DNA of 64,000 nucleotides from DATHAP01 sp963762865 (lineage in GTDB: Bacteria; Actinomycetota; Actinomycetes; JACCUZ01), in the NCBI GenBank assembly GCA_963762865.1, contig CAVXNC010000024.1, positions 1-64,000 on the forward strand, in the 5' to 3' direction. This document shows positions 58,238 through 64,000 of this stretch, one piece after another (position 1 is the first letter of the stretch; every line of letters begins with the position of its first letter). The translations under genes were made by a program, and so were the position numbers. A model generated the notes under the pieces. It was not told where the DNA came from. It saw only the letters and a list, made by a program, of their open reading frames with translations, and searched no databases.

Positions 58238-58537
58238 TCAGTACTTGAGCAGGTTGGCGCCGTCGACCGAGGTCGAGCGACGGGTGCGGAAGATCGTCAC
58301 GATGATGGCCAGGCCCACCACGACCTCAGCCGCCGCGACCACCATCACGAAGAAGGCGATCACCTGGCCGTCGAGGTTGCCCTGCATCCGCGCGAAGGTC
58401 ACGAAGGCGAGGTTCGTGGCATTGAGCATCAGCTCGACGCACATGAAGACCACGATGGCGTTGCGCCGCAGCAGCACACCAGCGGCGCCGATCGAGAAGA
58501 GCATCGCCGACAGGTAGACGTAGTTCATCGGGTTCAT
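58238..58537 (-). CDS. nuoK: complex I subunit NuoK, main operon
   Basis: NuoK, 99 residues, three helices, standard length. Membrane glutamates are Glu35 (MCVELMLNATNL) and Glu71 (AAAEVVVGLAI). The start is ATG 58535-58537, overlapping the nuoJ stop (ATGA). Confidence 0.95.
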   Translation of the reverse strand: MNPMNYVYLSAMLFSIGAAGVLLRRNAIVVFMCVELMLNATNLAFVTFARMQGNLDGQVIAFFVMVVAAAEVVVGLAIIVTIFRTRRSTSVDGANLLKY

Positions 58538-59328
58538 GACTCGTCCTCCTCCCGTCGCGCGACCTCGGTCGACTCGCTCGGGGTGCCCGGTGCGCGGCGC
58601 ACGTCACCGCGCGCCACCAGCACCCGCGACACGGAGGTCTCTGCCGGCGAGCCGTCGGGCAGGAGCGCCGGGGTGTCGACCGCGTTGTGCCGCGCGAAGA
58701 CGCCGGGTGGCGGCAGGGGAGCGCCGTAGCCGCCCTCGCGGAAGCGCTCGACCGACAGGTCACGCTGGGTCGCACGCGGCTCGTGGCGCTCGCGGTGCGC
58801 GAGCACCATCGCGCCCATGGCTGCCGTGATCAGCAGGGCGCTGGTCACTTCGAACGCGAACACGTAGCGGGAGAAGATCAGGTTGGCCAGGCCGACCACG
58901 TTGCCGTCGGCGTTGGCCTCCTCGAGGCCGTCGTTGGTCACGATGACGTCGCCGAGGGTGAAGATCAGCAGGGCGCCGAAGCCGAGTCCCGCGAGCACCG
59001 CGGCGACCCGCTGGCCGCGCAACGTCTCGACCAGGCTGTCGCCCGAGTCGACACCGACCAGCATCAGCACGAACAGGAAGAGCATCATGACCGCGCCGGT
59101 GTAGACGACCACCTGCACGACGCCGAGGAACGGTGCGTCCTGCGCCAGGTAGAGCACGGCGAGCGACAGCATCGTCAGCGCGAGCAGCAGCGCGGAGTGC
59201 ACCGCCTTGCGGCTCACGAGCATCCCGACGGACGCGAGGACAGCGACCGGCCCGAGGATCCAGAAGGTCCAGGCCTCACCGAGCCCGGTGTCCGTGGCGG
59301 TGGCGGCCAGCACGGCTCCCGAGCTCAC
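58534..59328 (-). CDS. nuoJ: complex I subunit NuoJ, main operon
   Basis: NuoJ, 264 residues. Five helices lie in the first 180 residues, with VVQVVVYTGAVMMLFLFVLM in helix 3, followed by an 85-residue soluble tail rich in Arg, Glu and Pro (FREGGYGAPLPPPGVFARHN). NuoJ is about 170-190 residues in many bacteria, and the tail is usual in actinobacteria. The start is GTG 59326-59328, overlapping the nuoI stop. Confidence 0.93.
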   Translation of the reverse strand: MSSGAVLAATATDTGLGEAWTFWILGPVAVLASVGMLVSRKAVHSALLLALTMLSLAVLYLAQDAPFLGVVQVVVYTGAVMMLFLFVLMLVGVDSGDSLVETLRGQRVAAVLAGLGFGALLIFTLGDVIVTNDGLEEANADGNVVGLANLIFSRYVFAFEVTSALLITAAMGAMVLAHRERHEPRATQRDLSVERFREGGYGAPLPPPGVFARHNAVDTPALLPDGSPAETSVSRVLVARGDVRRAPGTPSESTEVARREEDES

Positions 59329-59894
59329 TGCGGCTCCCCGGTGCGCGAGTGCTCGGCTCGCTCGGCGACGTACCGCTCCTGCTCCGGAGTAGCGCGTCGG
59401 ACCAGGCCCTTGTAGTAGTCCTGGTCGTCGGCGCCCTCGACCATCGGGTGCGGTGCCTCGGCCATGCCGGGCAGCAGCGGGCCGAGCAGGTCCTGCTTCT
59501 CGTAGATGAGCTTGGCGCGGGTGTTGTCGGCCAGCTCGTACTCGTTGCTCATCGTCAGCGCCCGTGTGGGGCAGGCCTCGATGCACAGGCCGCAGAAGAT
59601 GCAGCGCAGGTAGTTGATCTGGTAGACGCGGCCGTAGCGCTCGCCGGGCGAGAAGCGCTCGCCATCAGTGTTGTCGGCACCCTCGACATAGATCGCATCG
59701 GCCGGGCAAGCCCAGGCGCACAGCTCGCAGCCGATGCACTTCTCCAGGCCGTCGGGGTGCCGGTTGAGCACGTGCCGCCCGTGGAAGCGCGGCTCGGTCG
59801 GCTTCTTCTCCTCCGGGTACTGCTCGGTGACCACCTTCTTGAACATCGTCGAGAAGGTCACCCCGAAGCCCTTGAGCTGGGTGGGGAGCTGCAT
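59325..59894 (-). CDS. nuoI: complex I Fe-S subunit NuoI, main operon
   Basis: NuoI, 189 residues. Two 4Fe-4S clusters: Cys53/56/59/63 (CIGCELCAWAC) and Cys98/101/104/108 (CIFCGLCIEAC). GLEKCIGC and YQINYLRC precede the motifs. It relays electrons from NuoG to NuoB. The start is ATG 59892-59894, sharing a base with the nuoH stop (TGATG). Confidence 0.95.
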   Translation of the reverse strand: MQLPTQLKGFGVTFSTMFKKVVTEQYPEEKKPTEPRFHGRHVLNRHPDGLEKCIGCELCAWACPADAIYVEGADNTDGERFSPGERYGRVYQINYLRCIFCGLCIEACPTRALTMSNEYELADNTRAKLIYEKQDLLGPLLPGMAEAPHPMVEGADDQDYYKGLVRRATPEQERYVAERAEHSRTGEPQ

Positions 59895-61186
59895 CAGAGC
59901 TCGTCCTCCTCGTCGCCCGGGGTCGTGGCCGCCGTGAGGGCCGGCACCTTCTGTCCGGGCATGGGTGGCACCGGGTGTCCTCCAGCCATCGGGTCGAAGT
60001 CCTCGTCGTCGTCGACCTCGTCGGGTTCCCGGCGGGCCGCCACGGCCTCCCACACGAAGGACAGTCCGAGCACGACCGCCGCGGCCACCCCGACGTAGAT
60101 GACGACCTGCCGCACGTCGAAGTCGTACTCCGTGTTGAGGGCGCGGACGGTCGCCACGAGCAGCAGCCACGCGATCGCCGAGGGGATGAGGTACTTCCAC
60201 CCCAGGCGCATGAACTGGTCGTAGCGCAGCCGCGGCAGCGTGCCGCGCAGCCAGATGAAGACGAAGAGGAACAGGAAGATCTTGATGGTGAACCACAGGA
60301 CCGGCCACCAGTCCTGGTTCGCACCGTCCCAGAGCGACAGCGGCCACCCCGCCCGCCAGCCACCCAGGAAGAGCGTCGTGGCCAGCGCCGACACCACGAC
60401 CATGTTCACGTACTCCGCGAGGAAGAACAGCGCGAACTTCAGCGAGGAGTACTCGGTGTGGAAGCCGCCCACCAGCTCGCCCTCGGCCTCGGGGAGGTCG
60501 AAGGGCGCCCGGTTGGTCTCGCCGACCATCGAGATCACGTAGATCGCGAAGGACGGGAAGAGCAGGACGGCGTACCAGATGTCGCCCTGCGCGGCGACGA
60601 TCTCCGACGTCGACATCGAGCCGGCGTAGAGGAAGACGCCGACGAAGGACAGGCCCATCGCGACCTCGTAGGAGATCATCTGGGCCGACGAGCGGAGGCC
60701 ACCGAGCAGCGGGTAGGTCGATCCGCTGGACCAGCCGGCGAGCACGATGCCGTAGATGCCGACCGACGCGACGGCCAGGATGTAGAGCACCGCGACCGGC
60801 AGGTCGGTCAGCTGGAGGTGCGTGGGTTCACCGAACACGGAGACTTCCGGCCCGAAGGGCATCACGGCGAACGCCATGAACGCCGGGGTCACCGACAGGA
60901 TCGGCGCCAGGACGAAGACGACCTTGTCGGCCGCCTTCGGGATGATGTCCTCCTTCAGCGCCAGCTTGATGCCGTCGGCGAGGCTCTGCAGAAGGCCGGC
61001 GGGGCCGACCCGGTTGGGGCCGATGCGGTGCTGCATCCGACCGACGACGCGACGCTCGAGCCAGATCGTGAAGAGCGTCATGATGACGAGGAAGACGAAG
61101 ATCGCGACGGCCTTGCCGACAACGAGCCACCACGGGTCGGCGCCGAAGCCCGGCACCTCCGGCGACGCGAGGATCGTGGTGCTCAC
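59894..61186 (-). CDS. nuoH: complex I subunit NuoH, main operon
   Basis: NuoH, 430 residues, eight helices plus a cytoplasmic C-terminal tail of about 70 residues (acidic, Pro-rich). The quinone-loop signature is canonical (ETNRAPFDLPEAEGELVGG), as is RMQHRIGPNRVGPAGLLQ. It forms the quinone tunnel with NuoB and NuoD. The start is GTG 61184-61186, overlapping the nuoG stop (GTGA). Confidence 0.95.
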   Translation of the reverse strand: MSTTILASPEVPGFGADPWWLVVGKAVAIFVFLVIMTLFTIWLERRVVGRMQHRIGPNRVGPAGLLQSLADGIKLALKEDIIPKAADKVVFVLAPILSVTPAFMAFAVMPFGPEVSVFGEPTHLQLTDLPVAVLYILAVASVGIYGIVLAGWSSGSTYPLLGGLRSSAQMISYEVAMGLSFVGVFLYAGSMSTSEIVAAQGDIWYAVLLFPSFAIYVISMVGETNRAPFDLPEAEGELVGGFHTEYSSLKFALFFLAEYVNMVVVSALATTLFLGGWRAGWPLSLWDGANQDWWPVLWFTIKIFLFLFVFIWLRGTLPRLRYDQFMRLGWKYLIPSAIAWLLLVATVRALNTEYDFDVRQVVIYVGVAAAVVLGLSFVWEAVAARREPDEVDDDEDFDPMAGGHPVPPMPGQKVPALTAATTPGDEEDEL

Positions 61187-63648
61187 CGGTCCCCCTCACC
61201 TTCGGCAGCCGACGCGAGGTCGGCGGCGCCGGCGCGGATCCGGACCCGCGAGCCGTTGGCCGCGGCCAGACCCAGGCGCACGCGTACGCCCTCAGAGCTG
61301 GTCGGCAGCCACACGACGCCGTCAGGCATGTCGGAGACGACCACAGGGGCGGTGACCTCGCCGCGGTCGGTCGAGACGGTGACCGGGCCGCCGTCGACCA
61401 CACCCACGGCTGCGGCGGTCGCTGCCGACAGGCGGGCCACGGCCAACCGAGCGGTGCCGGCCAGGTAGGGCTCGCCGTCCTGCATCCGGCCCGCGTCCAG
61501 CAGGGTCGGCCAGGTGGCCAGCACCACGCGGCCGGCGGACAGGCTGGCAGGTGCCGGGGGGACCGCGTCGACGGGCACGAAGGTCGCGTGCGCGCCGTCC
61601 CAGCCCCCCAGCTCGTGGATCTCGGTCCGGGCAGCAGCGACGTCGGGCAGGCCGAGCCGGACACCCATCGCGTCGGCCAGGGCGTCGAGGACCCGCACGT
61701 CCGGCATCGCGTTGGTGCCGCGCAGCACCGCCTCGAAGGGACGCTGGCGACCCTCCCAGGTCACGAACGTGCCGGCCTTCTCCACCGCGGCGGCGACCGG
61801 CAGCACGACGTCGGCGCGCTCGGTGACCGCGGACTCCCGCAGCTCGAGGCTGACGACGAAGCGTGCCGCGTCGATAGCGGCGAGCGCGGCCGTCGGGTCG
61901 GGCAGGTCATAGGGGTCCACGCCGCCGACGAGCAGCGCGCGGACCTCGCCGCGGTGCACGGCGCCGAGGATCGTGGCGGTGTCGCGCCCGGCGCCCTCGG
62001 GCAGCCGCTCGACGCCCCATGCGGTGGCGACGTCGACCCGGGCCGACACGTCGGCGACCGGACGGCCACCGGGCAGCAGCGAGGGGAGCGCACCGGCCTC
62101 GACCGCGCCGCGCTCACCGGCCCGGCGGGGCACCCACTCGAGCCCCGAGTCGGACTCGTCGGCGAGCCGCACGACGGCCGAGAGCGCGCCTGGAACGCTG
62201 GCCAGGCCCTCGCCCACCAGGATCACCACGTCGTCGCCGTGCAGCGCGGCCGCGGTGTCCTTGACCCGGTCGTCACGGGTGCGCAGGGCGTCGAGCACCT
62301 CCGACTCGGTGCCGGGCGCGGTCGGGATCACGGTCGCCGACAGCTTGTCCAGCCCGCGGGTCGCGACGGCCGACATCGCATGCACCTTCAGCGTTCCGCG
62401 GCGCACCGCCTTGCGGAGCCGGAGGAAGAGGATCGGCGACTCCTCCTCGGGCTCCAGCCCGACGAGCAGCACCGTCGAGGCCGCCTCGAGGTCGCCGTAC
62501 GTCACGCCGAGTCCGAAGCCCGCGACCTGCGAGGCGAGGAAGGACTCCTCCTCGGCGGAGTGCGGCCGCGCCCGGAAGTCGACGTCGTTGGTGTCCAGGA
62601 CGGTGCGCGCGAACTTCGCGTAGCCGTAGGCGTCCTCGAGGGTGGACCGGCCGCCGACGAGCACGCCGGTCGCACCGCGCGCCGCGGCGAGCCCGCGGGC
62701 GGCGATGTCGAGCGCCTCGCCCCACGACGCGGGCACCAGCTGCCCCGACTCGTCTCGCACGAGAGGCGAGGTGAGCCGGTCCTGCGCCGTTGCGTACTGG
62801 AACGCCCAACGGCCCTTGTCGCAGTTCCACTCCTCGTTGACCTGCGGGTCGTCACCGGCGAGGCGGCGAAGGACCTTGCCCCGTCGGTGGTCGGTGCGGA
62901 TCGCGCAGCCGGAGGCGCAGTGCTCGCAGACCCCCGGGGAGGACACCAGGTCGAAGGGCCGAGAGCGGAAGCGGTACGCCGCGCCCGTCAGGGCACCGAC
63001 CGGGCAGATCTGCACCGTGTTGCCGGAGAAGTAGGACTGGAAGGGCTCCTTCTCGTAGATGCCCACCTGCTGCAGTGCGCCGCGCTCGAGCATCTCGATG
63101 AACGGGTCACCGGCGACCTGCGACGAGAAGCGGGTGCAGCGCGCGCACAGCACACAGCGCTCGCGGTCGAGCAGCACCTGCGAGGAGATGTTGATCGGCT
63201 TCGGGTAGGTGCGCTTGACGTCCTCGAAGCGCGTCTCGCCGCGGCCGTTGCTCATCGCCTGGTTCTGCAGGGGGCACTCGCCGCCCTTGTCGCAGACCGG
63301 GCAGTCCAGCGGGTGGTTGATGAGCAGCAGCTCCATCACACCCCGCTGCGCCTTGTCGGCCACCTTCGACGTGAGCTGGGTGCGCACGACCATGCCGTCG
63401 GAGACCGTCGTGGTGCACGACGCGACCGGCTTGGGCTGGCCCTCGACCTCGACCAGGCACTGGCGGCAGGCGCCGACCGGGTCGAGCAGCGGGTGGTCGC
63501 AGAAGCGCGGCACCTGGATGCCGATCAGCTCGGCGGCCCGGATGACGAGCGTGCCCTTCGGCACCTGCACATCGACGTCGTCGATGGTGACGGTGACGAG
63601 GTCATGGCGGGGCTGGACCTGGGCGCCGGTGCTGGCCGTCGCTGTCAT
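61183..63648 (-). CDS. nuoG: complex I Fe-S subunit NuoG
   Basis: NuoG, 821 residues. The N-terminal 2Fe-2S domain has Cys50, Cys61, Cys64 and Cys78. The His-ligated cluster motif is HPLDCPVCDKGGECPLQ (His112, Cys116, Cys119, Cys125), then 4Fe-4S motifs CVLCARC and VCEHCASGC, with the molybdopterin-like domain following. It carries electrons from NuoF to NuoI. The second 4Fe-4S site (N7, EHCASGCAIRT) is present. The start is ATG 63646-63648, overlapping the nuoF stop (ATGA). Confidence 0.95.
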   Translation of the reverse strand: MTATASTGAQVQPRHDLVTVTIDDVDVQVPKGTLVIRAAELIGIQVPRFCDHPLLDPVGACRQCLVEVEGQPKPVASCTTTVSDGMVVRTQLTSKVADKAQRGVMELLLINHPLDCPVCDKGGECPLQNQAMSNGRGETRFEDVKRTYPKPINISSQVLLDRERCVLCARCTRFSSQVAGDPFIEMLERGALQQVGIYEKEPFQSYFSGNTVQICPVGALTGAAYRFRSRPFDLVSSPGVCEHCASGCAIRTDHRRGKVLRRLAGDDPQVNEEWNCDKGRWAFQYATAQDRLTSPLVRDESGQLVPASWGEALDIAARGLAAARGATGVLVGGRSTLEDAYGYAKFARTVLDTNDVDFRARPHSAEEESFLASQVAGFGLGVTYGDLEAASTVLLVGLEPEEESPILFLRLRKAVRRGTLKVHAMSAVATRGLDKLSATVIPTAPGTESEVLDALRTRDDRVKDTAAALHGDDVVILVGEGLASVPGALSAVVRLADESDSGLEWVPRRAGERGAVEAGALPSLLPGGRPVADVSARVDVATAWGVERLPEGAGRDTATILGAVHRGEVRALLVGGVDPYDLPDPTAALAAIDAARFVVSLELRESAVTERADVVLPVAAAVEKAGTFVTWEGRQRPFEAVLRGTNAMPDVRVLDALADAMGVRLGLPDVAAARTEIHELGGWDGAHATFVPVDAVPPAPASLSAGRVVLATWPTLLDAGRMQDGEPYLAGTARLAVARLSAATAAAVGVVDGGPVTVSTDRGEVTAPVVVSDMPDGVVWLPTSSEGVRVRLGLAAANGSRVRIRAGAADLASAAEGEGDR

Positions 63649-64000
63649 CGGGCGCGGGCTCCCGTCGTGCTGGCAAAGACGGTGGCGGCGGCTGGGTCGA
63701 ACGGACACTGACCCTGCTCGCGGTGGTCGACGTACTCCTGGCGGAAGTACTGGAGCGAGGAGGTGATCGGGCTGGTGGCGCCGTCACCGAGCGCGCAGAA
63801 GGACCTGCCGAGGATGTTGTCGCTGATGTCCAGCAGCTTCTCCAGGTCCTCCTCGCTGCCCTCGCCGTTCTCCAGCCGGCGAAGGATCTGCACCAGCCAG
63901 AACGTCCCCTCACGGCACGGCGTGCACTTGCCGCAGGACTCGTGGGCGTAGAACTCGGTCCAGCGCAGCACGGCGCGCACGACGCAGGTCGTCTCGTCGA
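63645..64000 (-). CDS. nuoF: complex I NADH-binding subunit NuoF, 5' end outside the window
   Basis: The last 118 codons of NuoF; the N-terminal part with the FMN- and NADH-binding sites is beyond position 64000. The 4Fe-4S (N3) ligands CGKCTPC and the fourth Cys in FCALGDGATSP are present, as are FYAHES, RREEG-like CREGTFWLV and the C-terminal QEYVDH. This shows that the main operon encodes the NADH-dehydrogenase module. Confidence 0.95.
   Translation of the reverse strand, partial: DETTCVVRAVLRWTEFYAHESCGKCTPCREGTFWLVQILRRLENGEGSEEDLEKLLDISDNILGRSFCALGDGATSPITSSLQYFRQEYVDHREQGQCPFDPAAATVFASTTGARAR

Noticed and set aside
1..64000. CRISPR array or intact insertion sequence
   Set aside because: No regularly spaced direct repeats of 24-40 bases and no transposase with terminal repeats were seen.

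Overview
The window is 64 kb of very G+C-rich bacterial DNA. Gene content and order (secE-nusG-rplK-rplA-lipoprotein-rplJ-rplL, then mkl with a complete mce operon; aspC-add-murB-hadAB-rpmG; two nuo clusters flanking korAB) point to an actinobacterium. A Nocardioides-like member of the Propionibacteriales is my best guess. That is an inference from family knowledge; no database was searched.

Layout. (1) 1-10.7 kb, minus strand: a complete Mce lipid/sterol importer operon (mkl ATPase, two YrbE permeases, MceA-F, two Mce-associated proteins, the last cut by the window edge). Nearly every junction is a 4-base start/stop overlap. (2) 11.0-15.9 kb, minus: tRNA-Trp, secE, nusG, rplK, rplA, an LppX/LprG-like lipoprotein, rplJ and rplL, with a structured rplJ leader and a strong terminator behind rplL. 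(3) 16.0-20.9 kb: aspC and add (plus), converging on hadA-hadB-murB (minus); rpmG with tRNA-Met and tRNA-Thr; tRNA-Tyr. (4) 21.0-26.7 kb: a PspC-type envelope-stress locus (PspC membrane protein, divergent PspC-histidine kinase, LuxR response regulator), then yajQ, a secreted protein and htpX. (5) 26.8-35.9 kb, minus: a partial complex I cluster, nuoA-B-C-H-I-J-K-L-M-N, with no nuoD, E, F or G. It is divergent from korA-korB (2-oxoglutarate:ferredoxin oxidoreductase), followed by rarD, a secreted-repeat lipoprotein, a class V aminotransferase and otsA. (6) 43.0-52.1 kb: an accessory block (DUF4239-like protein, alpha/beta hydrolase, TPR-LuxR regulator, PadR regulator with divergent methyltransferase, MMPL transporter, lipoprotein) ending in what looks like a tyrosine-integrase remnant. 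(7) 52.2-64.0 kb, minus: the 3' part of the main complex I operon (nuoF partial, G, H, I, J, K, L, M, N), translationally coupled to a polyprenyl diphosphate synthase.

How it fits together. The main nuo operon has the NADH module (F, G) and runs into a prenyl-chain synthase, consistent with menaquinone respiration. The partial nuo cluster keeps the membrane pump subunits and the Fe-S relay subunits B and I but no NADH module, and sits beside an enzyme that makes reduced ferredoxin. A ferredoxin-fed proton pump, perhaps borrowing NuoD from the main operon, is the most interesting hypothesis here. A similar partial cluster near kor genes is known, from memory, in Streptomyces, so the gene set is not wholly new.

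Two genes, mceF and the cluster-1 nuoI, carry an apparent single-base insertion in a run of four G/C. As given, each reads in frame into the next gene; sequencing error or a real frameshift cannot be told apart from sequence alone.
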